Shown here: positions 38,447 through 48,700 of the stretch, one piece after another
Numbering within the stretch: the stretch's first letter is position 1
How the letters are laid out: each line of letters opens with the position of its first letter
Origin: an uncultured Phocaeicola sp.
GTDB taxonomy: Bacteria; Bacteroidota; Bacteroidia; Bacteroidales; Bacteroidaceae
Reading direction: 5' to 3'
Assembly (NCBI GenBank): GCA_947581855.1
Contig: CANPVZ010000004.1
Span: 121,267-185,266 of the forward strand
Length of the DNA stretch: 64,000 bases
Notes under the pieces: model-generated
The model's database searches: none
Told to the model about the DNA's origin: nothing
What the model saw: the letters and a program-made list of their open reading frames with translations, nothing else
Program-made: the position numbers and the translations under genes

Positions 38447-39838
38447 ATGAATAAAATATTTTTATATCTGATAATTTTCTTACTTCCTTTCGAAGTATTT
38501 TCACAAAGTATTACTGGAGATTGGTTCGGTATACTTACGTCTGAAAACAATAAATTACGAATCATCATACACATCACTCAGTCTGATTCAGGATATAAAG
38601 CTTCTATGGACAGTCCGGATCAAGGAGTTAAAGGAATTCCGGTATCAACCGTACAATATCAAACATCTCAACTTACAATAGAGATGGCAGCTATCGGTGC
38701 TAAATATATAGGAAAAATAATGAATGATACACTGTTGAAAGGAACCTTTGTACAAGGAAATTTCAGCATTCCATTGAAATTGTCAAAAAAAGAAATAGTA
38801 CTTAACCGTCCACAAGAACCGATTCCTCCTTATCCTTATAAAACAATTGATGTTACCTTTCCTAATAAAGAAGCCGGTATTACACTGGCGGGAACCCTAA
38901 CACTTCCTGCCACAAAAGGAAAACATCCGGCTGCCATATTGGTAAGCGGAAGTGGACCACAAAACCGAAACGAAGAGATTATGGGACATAAACCATTTCT
39001 CGTAATAGCCGATTATCTTACTCGTAATGGAATAGCTGTTTTACGATTCGATGATCGAGGAGTAGGAAAATCTGAAGGAAACTTCTCAACAGCCACGGAA
39101 AAAGATTTTTCTACCGATGTAGAAGCTGCATATAATTATTTAAAACAATACAAAAATATAGATAGAGACAAAATAGGAATTATCGGACATAGTGCAGGCG
39201 GATGGTGCGCTTTTATGCTAGCAGGAAGAAATAAGGAAATAAAATATGTTGTTTCATTAGCCGGCATGGCTGTACAAGGAGATAGTTTGATGTTGAAACA
39301 AGCTGAATCGATATATAAATCAAATGGTATGCCGGATAGCATCTGGCAAACTTTAGCTCCTAAATTACGTAAACGATATACACTTTTAAAACAAAATAAA
39401 AAACCGGAGATTTTAAGAAAAGAACTTTATTTAAATATTACAGAATCATTCTTTACCAAAGATTTAAATAACAATCAACTTAAAAAACAAATAAAGACTG
39501 AAATACAAACTATGACATCTCCTTGGTATCTTCATATGATGAAATATGACCCGGTACAAGATTTAAAGAAGATAACTTGTGCCGTATTGGCTCTTAACGG
39601 AGAAAAAGACATTCAAGTGGACGCCGATATAAATTTGTCCTCTATACAAACTACTATGCAAAACAATGGTAACTCAAATGTCACCATCAAAAAATACCCC
39701 TCACTAAATCACCTTTTCCAACATTGTAAGACAGGAAAAATCAGCGAATATGCTGATATAGAAGAGACCATCAGCCCCGAAGTATTACATGATATCGTGC
39801 AATGGATAAAAGTTACTATTGTTTCACACAAAAAATAA
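38447..39838 (+). CDS. Exported alpha/beta hydrolase with N-terminal beta domain
   Basis: 463 residues. An N-terminal signal peptide (FLYLIIFLLPFEVFS) precedes a beta-rich domain (about 20-125, ITGDWFGILTSENNKLRI) and an alpha/beta hydrolase domain. The nucleophile elbow is GHSAGG, the oxyanion region is VSGSGPQNRNEE, and the C-terminal His lies in SLNHLFQ. This is the architecture of Bacteroidetes serine aminopeptidase/esterase-like hydrolases of unknown substrate. The upstream 200 bp are very AT-rich. It ends one base before the convergent methyltransferase gene. Confidence 0.88.
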   Translation: MNKIFLYLIIFLLPFEVFSQSITGDWFGILTSENNKLRIIIHITQSDSGYKASMDSPDQGVKGIPVSTVQYQTSQLTIEMAAIGAKYIGKIMNDTLLKGTFVQGNFSIPLKLSKKEIVLNRPQEPIPPYPYKTIDVTFPNKEAGITLAGTLTLPATKGKHPAAILVSGSGPQNRNEEIMGHKPFLVIADYLTRNGIAVLRFDDRGVGKSEGNFSTATEKDFSTDVEAAYNYLKQYKNIDRDKIGIIGHSAGGWCAFMLAGRNKEIKYVVSLAGMAVQGDSLMLKQAESIYKSNGMPDSIWQTLAPKLRKRYTLLKQNKKPEILRKELYLNITESFFTKDLNNNQLKKQIKTEIQTMTSPWYLHMMKYDPVQDLKKITCAVLALNGEKDIQVDADINLSSIQTTMQNNGNSNVTIKKYPSLNHLFQHCKTGKISEYADIEETISPEVLHDIVQWIKVTIVSHKK

Positions 39839-39839
39839 C

Positions 39840-40604
39840 CTATTTATTATTTACATAACAACAAGGGTACAAGCAAGCCAGATAATCATAATGATTTCCT
39901 TGCTGTATCAACTTTGTTTCAAAACCGCATTGCGATGCATACAAGCTCAGTGTTTGAAAGTCAACATAAAGCCAGTCGAAAGAATCCCCTTTTACCTTTC
40001 TATATTGCATTTGGTAATCCAATTCTCCATAGTAATCTGCTGCTAAATCTACAAGAAAACTTCCATCCTCCTCTTCGAAAAGATAACACAAATCACTCGA
40101 ATCCATCCATATTTTACCTCCCGGGCGAAGTAACTGTTTCATACGTTTGAAAAAAACAGGCAAATTCTCTAATTTGCCTACAATACCCGAACCATTCATC
40201 AACATAAGAATAGTATCAAAATTTTCCATAAACGTTTCGTCAAAAAGATTAATTTGACGAGCATTTCTTACACCACGTTGTTTCATCACTTCTACTGAAA
40301 GAGGAGAAATATCTATAGCACAAACCTCTTTACCCATCTCTTGTAACGCTAAAGCATGGCAACCACTTCCTGCTCCCACATCTAATATCCTTCCGGTAGC
40401 TTGTTGCAATGCAATTTGTTCTAACAAGGGCATTTCATTAAACGAACGGAACAATTGCTTTACCGGTATTTCATCTTCTTCGAATTGCGAAGAGTAGACA
40501 CGCAGTTTTCCAGCAGTTCTGCCATAATGAAAATAATCAGCTATAGCAGTACCCATCGGATCCTTATCGGGAGTAAGAAGTAATGAACGTTTTAAATAAT
40601 TCAT
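39840..40604 (-). CDS. Class I SAM-dependent methyltransferase
   Basis: 254 residues from the Met at 40604; an in-frame Met at 40640 would add 12 residues (LVVHRVVNFLY-like) that look non-family, so the downstream start is preferred. SAM-binding motif I is ILDVGAGSGCHALAL, the acidic loop is VCAIDISPLSVEVMKQRG, and motif IV is FDTILMLMNGSGIVGKL. The substrate is not evident. Convergent with the hydrolase gene, with a single base between the stops. Confidence 0.88.
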   Translation of the reverse strand: MNYLKRSLLLTPDKDPMGTAIADYFHYGRTAGKLRVYSSQFEEDEIPVKQLFRSFNEMPLLEQIALQQATGRILDVGAGSGCHALALQEMGKEVCAIDISPLSVEVMKQRGVRNARQINLFDETFMENFDTILMLMNGSGIVGKLENLPVFFKRMKQLLRPGGKIWMDSSDLCYLFEEEDGSFLVDLAADYYGELDYQMQYRKVKGDSFDWLYVDFQTLSLYASQCGFETKLIQQGNHYDYLACLYPCCYVNNK

Positions 40605-40693
40605 ATACAGAAAATTAACAACTCTATGAACAACTAACAAATATTGAATAAACGTAAATCTAAAATAGAAAGAACCATACTTGTCATAACTTA

Positions 40694-40740
40694 AATTCCG
40701 TATATAATAAACAACTTAACTTCTTATTATATACGGAATT
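40694..40740 (-). terminator. Perfect 17-bp inverted repeat downstream of nadA
   Basis: 40694-40710 and 40724-40740 pair perfectly around a 13-nt loop. It lies about 90 bp past the nadA stop and upstream of the methyltransferase. AT-rich with a modest T-run on the minus strand, it is a probable nadA terminator. Confidence 0.6.
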
Positions 40741-40831
40741 AACTTTTGTATCAACAACCCTGTTCATATCTCATTAAATATAAATGCAACCAGTTTGTAT
40801 CTTCCAAACAATATAGATATAAACAATTTAT

Positions 40832-41824
40832 TTAAAGTCCAAGCTTAGCAGAAATCTCCAACATACGTCGGATAGGTTTTACAGCTTTCTCTGCTATTGC
40901 AGTATTTACCTCAATAACCGGATATTCATACTTCAAACAATTATAAAGCTTCTCCATAGTGTTAAGGCGCATAAAGTTACATTCGTTGCAAGCACACGTA
41001 CTGTCTTCCGGAGGAGCTGGGATAAAGTTCTTTTCAGGACATTGCTTACGCATCTCATGCAGGATACCGCTCTCTGTTGCCACTATAAAGTCTTTCTTAT
41101 CACTCTTTACGGCATACTTAAGAATGGCTGCCGTAGAACCTACCAAGTCGGCTAGCTTCACCACAGCTCCCTTACACTCGGGATGTACTAATACAGGAGC
41201 ATCAGGATATTGCTTTTTCAATTCAACAATCTTTTCAACAGAGAATTGTTCATGTACATGGCATGCCCCGTCCCATAATAACATCTGCCGACCGGTAATG
41301 CTGTTGATATAATTACCTAGATTCCTGTCCGGACCAAAAATTATTTTCTCATCTTTGGGAAAACTTTCCACTATTTGCTTGGCATTGGTAGAAGTAACTA
41401 CTACATCGGTTAGCGCTTTAACCGCTGCTGTAGTATTTACATACGAGATAACAGTATAATCGGGATGCGCTTTAACAAATTGTGCAAACTTATCGGCAGG
41501 ACAACTGTCGGCAAGGGAACAACCAGCATTTAAGTCTGGAACTAATACTTTCTTATCAGGACAGATAATTTTTGCCGTTTCGCCCATAAAGTGTACACCG
41601 CAAAGTACCAACATGTCGGCATCCGTTTTAGCTGCCCATTGCGCCAATGCCAGACTATCGCCTACAAAGTCGGCAATATCCTGTATTTCACCCGGCTGGT
41701 AATAGTGCGCCAAAATAACGGCGTTCTTTTCCCTGCGTAACTTATTAATCTCTTCTTTCAGATTAAGCTCTTTGCTTACAGGTTCGTCCACAAACCCTTT
41801 ATTAACCCATTCTTCTTTAATCAT
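40832..41824 (-). CDS. nadA: Quinolinate synthase
   Basis: Condenses iminoaspartate with dihydroxyacetone phosphate to quinolinate in de novo NAD synthesis, using a [4Fe-4S] cluster. 330 residues. Recognizable elements: ILAHYYQPGEIQDIADFVGD at the N-terminus, LVLCGVHFMGETAKI, LNAGCSLADSCP, VHPECKGAV, ATESGILHEMRKQ and CACNECNFMRLNTMEKL, which together supply the cluster cysteines. The usual partners nadB and nadC are not adjacent in this window. Confidence 0.96.
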   Translation of the reverse strand: MIKEEWVNKGFVDEPVSKELNLKEEINKLRREKNAVILAHYYQPGEIQDIADFVGDSLALAQWAAKTDADMLVLCGVHFMGETAKIICPDKKVLVPDLNAGCSLADSCPADKFAQFVKAHPDYTVISYVNTTAAVKALTDVVVTSTNAKQIVESFPKDEKIIFGPDRNLGNYINSITGRQMLLWDGACHVHEQFSVEKIVELKKQYPDAPVLVHPECKGAVVKLADLVGSTAAILKYAVKSDKKDFIVATESGILHEMRKQCPEKNFIPAPPEDSTCACNECNFMRLNTMEKLYNCLKYEYPVIEVNTAIAEKAVKPIRRMLEISAKLGL

Positions 41825-42374
41825 TATATTTATATTTTTCTTTAGTTCTAATTTTAAAAAAATCTATATTGATGATGATAGACGGTTAAAACTGTTTGTA
41901 AATAGAGTCCTTTTTTCTTGCTTTTTAAGTTATTAAACTCAAGTTTTAAATTATCTACTTGTTATCAACAGTCTTATTTGTTCTTTACTTATTGATAATG
42001 AAGTATCTTCTGCTTTATATTAACAACCTGTTGAAACCTTGCAAAGTTAAAAACTTTAATAGATATTCATTCAAAAAAGAGGCTAAAAAGATGTTGAAAG
42101 CCTGTAATAAACTTCGGCATTTAAAATTTGGAAAGTTGATTTCTATTTTGATATGGAGTTTCTTTCGGATTATGCAAATATAAATTATGAATTTCTTTCC
42201 ACTACTTATTAGTGGCTTTTCAACACTTATCAACAGCGGGAAAGTGAATAAAATTATGTGTTTGATTATGTTGATACTCTAATTTTAGAACTTTGAATGA
42301 AGTTGAATTTGATATTATTTCCGTAAGTTTGCCGCATAATTCAATGAAAACAGCAATTTAGAGTAGTAAGAATA
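41825..42374. other. AT-rich 550-bp gap with two TTATCAACA boxes
   Basis: No convincing gene is seen between the divergent nadA and SpoU-methylase genes. TTATCAACA, one base from the DnaA-box consensus TTATCCACA, occurs at 41962-41970 and 42227-42235, with a partial reverse copy (TGTTGATA) near 42269. In such AT-rich DNA this may be chance. The right end must hold the promoter of the gene at 42375. Confidence 0.35.
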
Positions 42375-42908
42375 ATGAGAAAACTTAAGATAACGGAACT
42401 CAATAGAATGAGTGTGGAAGAGTTTAAAGAATCGGATAAACTTCCTTTAATAGTGATATTGGATGATGTACGGAGCTTACATAATGTGGGTTCGGTATTC
42501 CGCAGTTCAGATGCTTTCAGAGTAGAAGCTATTTATTTATGTGGTATTACTGCAGTGCCCCCTCAGCCTGAAATACATAAAACGGCTTTGGGAGCGGAAG
42601 ATACGGTAGATTGGAAATATTTTAAAGATACGTTGGAAGCTGTTTCTGAATTGAAAGAAAAAGGATATAAAGTATATTCCGTAGAACAGGTAGAGGGGAG
42701 TACGATGCTGAATAAGCTTGAGATAGATGAGAACAAAAAATATGCTGTGATTATGGGAAATGAAGTAAAAGGTGTGAAGCAGGAAGTAGTGAATGCTTCG
42801 GACGGTTGTATCGAAATTCCCCAGTTCGGTACGAAACATTCGTTAAACGTTTCTGTTACGGCAGGTATCGTTGTTTGGGAGTTTGCTCGGCTTTTAATGA
42901 AGCTGTAA
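42375..42908 (+). CDS. SpoU/TrmH-family RNA 2'-O-methyltransferase
   Basis: 177 residues. SPOUT-fold methylase of the TrmH type that modifies ribose 2'-OH in tRNA or rRNA. Motif 1 is LDDVRSLHNVGSVFRSSDAF, motif 2 is AVIMGNEVKGVKQEVV, and motif 3 is IEIPQFGTKHSLNVSVTAGI with the conserved Asn for SAM binding in the knot. There is no N-terminal substrate-binding extension, so the exact RNA target cannot be told. The stop is followed by the inverted repeat at 42930-42959. Confidence 0.93.
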   Translation: MRKLKITELNRMSVEEFKESDKLPLIVILDDVRSLHNVGSVFRSSDAFRVEAIYLCGITAVPPQPEIHKTALGAEDTVDWKYFKDTLEAVSELKEKGYKVYSVEQVEGSTMLNKLEIDENKKYAVIMGNEVKGVKQEVVNASDGCIEIPQFGTKHSLNVSVTAGIVVWEFARLLMKL

Positions 42909-42929
42909 AATAATATTTACGCACCGTAG

Positions 42930-42959
42930 CATTCTTAGTTATTCAAATAACTAAGAATG
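42930..42959 (+). terminator. 14-bp perfect hairpin after the SpoU methylase
   Basis: CATTCTTAGTTATT and AATAACTAAGAATG pair around a 2-nt centre, followed by TTATAAC. AT-rich but perfect, 21 bp after the stop codon. Probable terminator, possibly serving both directions. Confidence 0.6.
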
Positions 42960-43090
42960 TTATAACGGCTGACATTATTGGTTACAAAATAGGTTTGACT
43001 ATGTTTGGTTTTACCTGTTATTTTTCTCTTTTCATGGATTGAATTAGTAGATACTTATATGGGTTGTCTTGCTGAAATAATCCGTTACTT

Positions 43091-43696
43091 TTACAGTTGT
43101 CCGTTTTCTACTAAAGTGATGACCCTCTCGGTTATTCTGTCTTGTTTTTCCGGGTCATATTCTTTTTTTAAGCTGGCTCCGAAAAGCGCAGCAAATGTTT
43201 GATAAAATCCCGCTTTAAAAGGTCCCATAAAAGCTTTTACCAGTTCGTAAGAAGATTGGTTGCATTCTCTGTCTATTAATCGGATGAGGAGTTTTCCTTG
43301 TGAGAAAGTAAGCTTCTTCATCATGGGTGTATATTGTTCTTTTAACCCCTTTTCTACTCGTTTAATATGTTTGTTACGTTCTTTTTTATTTGGAAGAGTT
43401 TCCAAATATTCATACGTTTCAATGATGGTTTTATTTATCATTTTAGCAATGGGAAGAGTTTTTTTCACATCCCGTACTAATTTATTGTACCGTATTTGTT
43501 CTCGCTTGTTCTTGAAACGTAGTGGAGCGTAAACATAGACTGTTCGTAGCTTTACATATGGGATGGTATCTCCTTTATCTATACAAGCTTCTACTACCAG
43601 CCTATTTATAGTAGTGACAGGTTCTTGTGCTTTTATAGAGGAACTTCCTACTAATAACCACCCCACAATAAATACAATATGGAATATTCCTTTCAT
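43091..43696 (-). CDS. Exported DUF4294 protein
   Basis: 201 residues with a signal peptide (IVFIVGWLLVGSSSIKAQ). The mature part holds the DUF4294 landmarks DTIPYVKLRTVYVYAPLRFK and a helical region with LIRLIDRECNQSSYELVKAF and MGPFKAGFYQTFAALFGASL. It ends in a basic/acidic tail. DUF4294 is common in Bacteroidetes and has no established role. It is divergent from the histidine kinase gene, with about 240 bp between the starts. Confidence 0.85.
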   Translation of the reverse strand: MKGIFHIVFIVGWLLVGSSSIKAQEPVTTINRLVVEACIDKGDTIPYVKLRTVYVYAPLRFKNKREQIRYNKLVRDVKKTLPIAKMINKTIIETYEYLETLPNKKERNKHIKRVEKGLKEQYTPMMKKLTFSQGKLLIRLIDRECNQSSYELVKAFMGPFKAGFYQTFAALFGASLKKEYDPEKQDRITERVITLVENGQL

Positions 43697-43934
43697 ATCG
43701 ACAAAAATAAACGAATAATTTCATAAACAATTGAATCATTTGGTGTTTACTTGGATGTTTAACGTATGTTTGCAATGAATCTTTCTCTTTTTGTATCTTC
43801 TGATTAGTTAATAAGAAAATTTACTTTCAGTACTTGTTTTTTAAACCAAAGAAAAACCAATTTAATTGAAATAATAAATATCAACTATCAAGATTTATGT
43901 TTATATTGCAGCGCATAATGGTAAATGATAGGCA

Positions 43935-46346
43935 ATGAGAATATCTGAGGATGATAGTATGAAGTTAAAGGAACTTGTCTCTATGGCAAGAATGGGATGG
44001 TGGGAAGCTGATTTCACTGAACAAGTTTATTACTGTTCCGATTTTGTTGCAGATTTATTGGGCTTGGACGATGATAAAATATCGTTTAAAGATTTTCAGT
44101 ATTTCATACACGAAGATTATCGGGAACGTGTATTGGCAGAATTCCAATCTTTTAAGATGATGGATATTTATGAACAGGTATTTCCTATCTATTCTAAGTA
44201 TGGCGTTACGTGGGTAAGTACTAAGGTTGGTAAGAAAAGCGTAACAGAGAATGGAAACATTCGTGTATTGGGTATGTTTCAGTGTATTTCCCGCCAACGA
44301 ATGAATGTGCAGAAAAAAACAGTGGATCGTTTGAACAGCCTCTTGTACCAGCTTAATGGAATTTCCCGTACTTTACTCGAATTTTTGCATTCTGACGATA
44401 CTACTCAAGTCATTAATAAAATATTAGGCGATGTACTCTACCAATTTAATGGAGATTGCACCTATATTGTAAAGTATGATAAAGTAAATAGTTTACAGAG
44501 TTGTATGTATGAGATAGTTTCATCGAACACGGTATCTTATAAAACTTTATGGAATAACAAACCGTTGTGCACAGATGAATGGTGGACACGACAAATCCTC
44601 TCCGGTTCTTCCATTATAGCTCATACACCTGAAAAATTTCCTATAGAAGCGGCTCATATAAAGCAGAAAATGAAAGAAATGAATATTAAATCTTTAATGG
44701 CTGTTCCTTTGAATTCTAAAGATGGAGTGTGGGGATATATGGGAATTAATATAGGCAAAGAATATCGTGAATGGAGTAATGAAGATTATCAATGGTTCAA
44801 TTCGTTAGCTAATATCATCAGCATTTGCATGGAATTGCACAGGTCCGAATTGGAAACGAATCTGGAAAGACAATATTTTCGTAGCATTTACCAAAATATT
44901 CCTGTTGGCATTGAAATGTATGATAAAGATGGTTATCTTATAGATGCTAACGAGAAAGATATGGAAATATTCGGAGTTGAAAACAAATCGGATATAGTGG
45001 GAGTGAATTTATTTGATAATCCGATAGTAAGAGATGATTGGCGGGTAAAGTTAAAGGAAGGAGAATCTTTGGATTATTCGTACAAATATGATTTCAATCG
45101 TTTAGGAGAATATTATCCTACTTCGAAAAAAGGAGTAATGGATATTACTTCAAAATCAATTCCGTTGTTCGATTCATCAGGAAAATTGATTAATACTCTT
45201 TTAACTAATATAGATAATACGGAGACTAACAAAGCTTATAGCAAGATACAGGAATTTCAAGAATTCTTCACTTTGGTAGGTGATTATGCTAAAGTGGGAT
45301 ATGCGCATTTCAATGCGATAACCCGTAATGGATATGCTATAAGTAGTTGGTATCGGAATGTGGGAGAAAAAGAAGGAACGCCGCTTACTGAAATAATCAA
45401 AGTGCATTCTCACTTTCATCCGGAAGATCGTCAGGTGATGTTAGACTTTTTTGATAAAGTATTGCGGAAAGAAGCGGTTCATTTGCGAAAAGATATCAGG
45501 ATACTCCGTGAAGATGGCAACTATACGTGGACAAGAGTTAATGTATTGGTTAGGGATTTTAGGCCGGAAGAGGGAATGATAGATATGGTATGTATAAACT
45601 ATGACATCACGGAACTTAAAGAAACTGAATTTAATTTGATAAAGGAAAAAGAACGGGCGGAAAATCTGGATCATTTGAAGTCTGCTTTTCTTGCCAATAT
45701 GAGTCATGAAATTCGTACGCCTTTGAATGCAATTGTAGGATTTTCCCATTTGCTGATTGATGCGGAAGACAAGGAAGAACGTAAACAATATATATCGATT
45801 GTAGATGAAAACACAGAATTGCTGTTACAACTTATCTCCGATATTCTTGATATTTCTAAGATAGAATCCGGTATATTTGAATTTGTGAAAACAGATATAG
45901 ACGTGAATCAATTGTGTAATGAAATTATTTGTTCTTTACGTATGAAAACTTCCAAGGAGGTAGAACTTTGTTTTACGGAACGTTTGCCCGAATGTCATCT
46001 TTGGACTGATAAAAACCGTTTGACACAAGTTATTTCCAATTTCATCAACAATGCTTTGAAGTTTACTTCTTCAGGAAGCATTTCGTTAGGGTATAATAAA
46101 ATAGATAATAATTTGAAGTTTTATGTACGGGATACCGGAGTAGGTATTCCTGCCGATAAGTTGAAAAGCATTTTTGAACGTTTTATAAAGTTGAATAGTT
46201 TTGTTCATGGCACAGGTTTGGGATTATCTATATGTAAAAGTATCGTAGAACAAATGGGCGGAACTATTGGAGTGGAATCAAAAGAAGGAGAAGGTTCCTG
46301 TTTCTGGTTCTCCATTCCTTATACTTTACCACCCATGAATTCGTAA
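43935..46346 (+). CDS. PAS/GAF-containing sensor histidine kinase
   Basis: 803 residues with no obvious membrane helix, so probably a soluble sensor. Order: PAS (about 10-110), GAF-like (about 135-300, with LMAVPLNSKDGVWGYMG), PAS (about 310-425), PAS/PAC (about 440-560, RILREDGNYTWTRVNV), HisKA with phosphoacceptor His591 (FLANMSHEIRTPLNAIVGFS), and HATPase_c with N box (ISNFINNALKFTSSG), G1 (DTGVGIP) and G2 (GTGLGLSICKSI). It ends without a receiver domain and no response regulator is adjacent, so its partner lies elsewhere. The signal is unknown. Confidence 0.93.
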   Translation: MRISEDDSMKLKELVSMARMGWWEADFTEQVYYCSDFVADLLGLDDDKISFKDFQYFIHEDYRERVLAEFQSFKMMDIYEQVFPIYSKYGVTWVSTKVGKKSVTENGNIRVLGMFQCISRQRMNVQKKTVDRLNSLLYQLNGISRTLLEFLHSDDTTQVINKILGDVLYQFNGDCTYIVKYDKVNSLQSCMYEIVSSNTVSYKTLWNNKPLCTDEWWTRQILSGSSIIAHTPEKFPIEAAHIKQKMKEMNIKSLMAVPLNSKDGVWGYMGINIGKEYREWSNEDYQWFNSLANIISICMELHRSELETNLERQYFRSIYQNIPVGIEMYDKDGYLIDANEKDMEIFGVENKSDIVGVNLFDNPIVRDDWRVKLKEGESLDYSYKYDFNRLGEYYPTSKKGVMDITSKSIPLFDSSGKLINTLLTNIDNTETNKAYSKIQEFQEFFTLVGDYAKVGYAHFNAITRNGYAISSWYRNVGEKEGTPLTEIIKVHSHFHPEDRQVMLDFFDKVLRKEAVHLRKDIRILREDGNYTWTRVNVLVRDFRPEEGMIDMVCINYDITELKETEFNLIKEKERAENLDHLKSAFLANMSHEIRTPLNAIVGFSHLLIDAEDKEERKQYISIVDENTELLLQLISDILDISKIESGIFEFVKTDIDVNQLCNEIICSLRMKTSKEVELCFTERLPECHLWTDKNRLTQVISNFINNALKFTSSGSISLGYNKIDNNLKFYVRDTGVGIPADKLKSIFERFIKLNSFVHGTGLGLSICKSIVEQMGGTIGVESKEGEGSCFWFSIPYTLPPMNS

Positions 46347-46380
46347 AATAGCTATTTTGTTTCGTTTGAAAGTATTATAA

Positions 46381-46457
46381 AATAAACAATATATCGAATA
46401 AGGTTTTAGGGCATTGGTTTTCAATAGCCGTGTTCCTTATTTGATATAAACTCTAAT
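46381..46457 (+). repeat. 77-bp inverted-repeat arm, left of the HHH gene
   Basis: This stretch is the reverse complement of 48902-48978 with 5 mismatches in 77. Each arm is also a long imperfect hairpin by itself (TATATCGAATAAGG... ...CCTTATTTGATATA). The two arms bracket the gene at 46556-48664 together with its presumed promoter. It may be a REP- or MITE-like element used as a terminator, or an inversion site. Confidence 0.85.
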
Positions 46458-46555
46458 AGAATATCTTTCGAGCGAAACATTTTTTTTGAAATAATAGTGT
46501 ATTTCTGTTTGGTATTTTCTACTTTTGTGGAAAATGACAATATAACTCCTATTTA

Positions 46556-48664
46556 GTGAATAAATATTTAGGTAGAGCAACTTTTAGCAGGATGTTAAGA
46601 GTGCTGTTAATAAGTTGTTTTACCGTTATTTATCCGGTGAACAACATATATGCCCAAATGATAAGTTGGGAACACTTTCTGGAACAAATCACCATCGGCG
46701 AAGAGAGCGAATATGCGGCGTGGGGTTACCTTTATGAAGAACTTTGCGAACTTCACGAACATCCTTTCAATATCAATACGATTACCAAAGAACAATTAGA
46801 ACAGCTTCCTTTTTTAACAGCTGTGCAGGTGGAAAACATACTGGCTTATCTTTATTCATACGGTCCTATGCAGACATTAAGCGAATTTCAACTGATAGGA
46901 GAAATGGATTTCGAAACAAGGCAGATGCTTGCGTTTTTTGTGTATGTAGGTGAAGTGAAGAAAAAAAGCAAGAAACTTTCTTTGAAAAATATTCTTCGTT
47001 ATGGGAAACATCAAGTGACGACCCGGCTGGATATCCCTTTGTACGAACGGGCAGGTTATAAAGAGTATAATGATAGTATCTTGCAACGCTATCCCAACCG
47101 CAAATATGCGGGCGATGCGTATTATCAATCTTTCCGCTATCAATTTCATTATGGAAACAAAGTGTTTGCAGGTATAGTAGCCGAAAAAGATCCCGGAGAA
47201 CCTTTTTTTACCTCTGAAAAGAAAGGATACGATTTCTATTCGTTTTACTTTATGTTGAAAGATATCGGACATCTTAAAGCTTTGGTGATAGGTAATTATC
47301 GGCTGAGCTTTGGACAGGGATTGGTGATGAATACGGATTTTAGTTTAGGTAAGATGTCAGCCTCGTCTTCTATAGGAAGTCTGAATAAAGGCATACGGAA
47401 GCATTCTTCTACCAGTGAAGATAATTACTTTAGAGGATTGGCGGCAGCTTATCGGTTGGGTAAGTTTGTAATTACCGGCTTTTATTCGAATAAGAAACAG
47501 GATGCAACGTTGAAACAAGATTCTACAGTAATGATAGACCCGTTCATAACTTCGTTTAAAACGGATGGTTATCATCGTACGCCTTTAGAAATATCAAAGA
47601 AAAATAATACTTCTAATGAGTTGTTTGGTAGTAATTTAACTTATTCTGATAAAGGTTTCCATATAGGAATAACAGGTGTTTATAATGTTTTTAACAGGGT
47701 GTTGAAACCAAGTAATGAAGCGTATAAGAAATACGATCCACGAGGAAATGAATTTTATGCTTACGGAACGGATTACAGTTACTTTCATCACCGTTTTACC
47801 ATTGCCGGAGAAACGGCTTATTGCAAAGGAGGGGGATTGGCTACTATGAATTCTTTTCAATTTCAGCTAACCCGCTATTATAAACTGATATTGATACAAC
47901 GTTATTATTCAAAAGAATATAACGCTTTGTATGCCAATTCTTTTTCGGAGTCGAGCGGAGTACAGAACGAAAGCGGACTCTATGCAGGATTGGAGGCAAC
48001 TCCACTAAGGCGGGTAAAAATAACCGGTTATTTCGATTTCTTTCGTTTTCCTTATTTGAAGTATCAGGCTTCCGTACCTTCTTCCCGCGGAGTAGACGGA
48101 GTGTTGCAAACGCTGTGGGAACCAAACAAGCGGATGTCATTTCTGTTGAAATACCGTTATAAGAATAAAGGTAAAGATTTTACGTTGAAAGATACTAAGA
48201 AAAAAGGAATTGATGTGGAAGTACAACAAAAGTTCCGTTTACAATGGCAATATCTTCCGTTAAATGAATTATTGTGTAAAACGACCTTCGATTATGCACA
48301 AGTAGATTTTATGAATGAGGATAGTGATTGCGGATATATGTTTACACAGAATGTAGCATACAAACCGACTTTTATTCCGGTCGGTTTCGATTTGGCAGCG
48401 TCGTATTTTCACACGGACAGTTATGCCAGCCGTTTGTATATGTACGAAAAAGGAATGCTTTATTCTTTTTCCTTTCCTTCATTCTACTATCAAGGGATGA
48501 GGCTTGCGGCTGTACTACGTTACGATATGAACAAGTGGTTCACACTGATTGCCAAATATGGACATACCTGTTATTTCGATCAAGCATCTATCGGCTCGTC
48601 CCAACAAAAGATTGAAGGAAATTTAAAACGGGATATACAGTTGCAGTTAAGAATAAAGTTTTGA
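46556..48664 (+). CDS. Exported helix-hairpin-helix protein with beta-barrel-like C-terminal part
   Basis: 702 residues from a GTG at 46556. An ATG at 46595 gives a cleaner signal peptide (LRVLLISCFTVIYPVNNIYA) and could be the true start. Residues about 55-120 contain ComEA-like helix-hairpin-helix repeats (FNINTITKEQLEQLPFLTAV, then VENILAYLYSYGPMQTLSEF). The remaining 550 residues alternate aromatic/polar strands and end in RDIQLQLRIKF, like an outer-membrane barrel. HHH proteins of this architecture are widespread in Bacteroidetes without known function. A TACTTTTG -7 box is at 46520-46527. The gene sits inside the 77-bp inverted repeat. Confidence 0.82.
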   Translation: MNKYLGRATFSRMLRVLLISCFTVIYPVNNIYAQMISWEHFLEQITIGEESEYAAWGYLYEELCELHEHPFNINTITKEQLEQLPFLTAVQVENILAYLYSYGPMQTLSEFQLIGEMDFETRQMLAFFVYVGEVKKKSKKLSLKNILRYGKHQVTTRLDIPLYERAGYKEYNDSILQRYPNRKYAGDAYYQSFRYQFHYGNKVFAGIVAEKDPGEPFFTSEKKGYDFYSFYFMLKDIGHLKALVIGNYRLSFGQGLVMNTDFSLGKMSASSSIGSLNKGIRKHSSTSEDNYFRGLAAAYRLGKFVITGFYSNKKQDATLKQDSTVMIDPFITSFKTDGYHRTPLEISKKNNTSNELFGSNLTYSDKGFHIGITGVYNVFNRVLKPSNEAYKKYDPRGNEFYAYGTDYSYFHHRFTIAGETAYCKGGGLATMNSFQFQLTRYYKLILIQRYYSKEYNALYANSFSESSGVQNESGLYAGLEATPLRRVKITGYFDFFRFPYLKYQASVPSSRGVDGVLQTLWEPNKRMSFLLKYRYKNKGKDFTLKDTKKKGIDVEVQQKFRLQWQYLPLNELLCKTTFDYAQVDFMNEDSDCGYMFTQNVAYKPTFIPVGFDLAASYFHTDSYASRLYMYEKGMLYSFSFPSFYYQGMRLAAVLRYDMNKWFTLIAKYGHTCYFDQASIGSSQQKIEGNLKRDIQLQLRIKF

Positions 48665-48700
48665 AATAGGAAGAATTAAAGAAAAAGGAATAAAAGAAAT

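Noticed and set aside
41959..42183. 74-codon frame upstream of the SpoU methylase
   Set aside because: Lys- and Leu-rich translation of AT-rich DNA, no ribosome-binding site, no family match.
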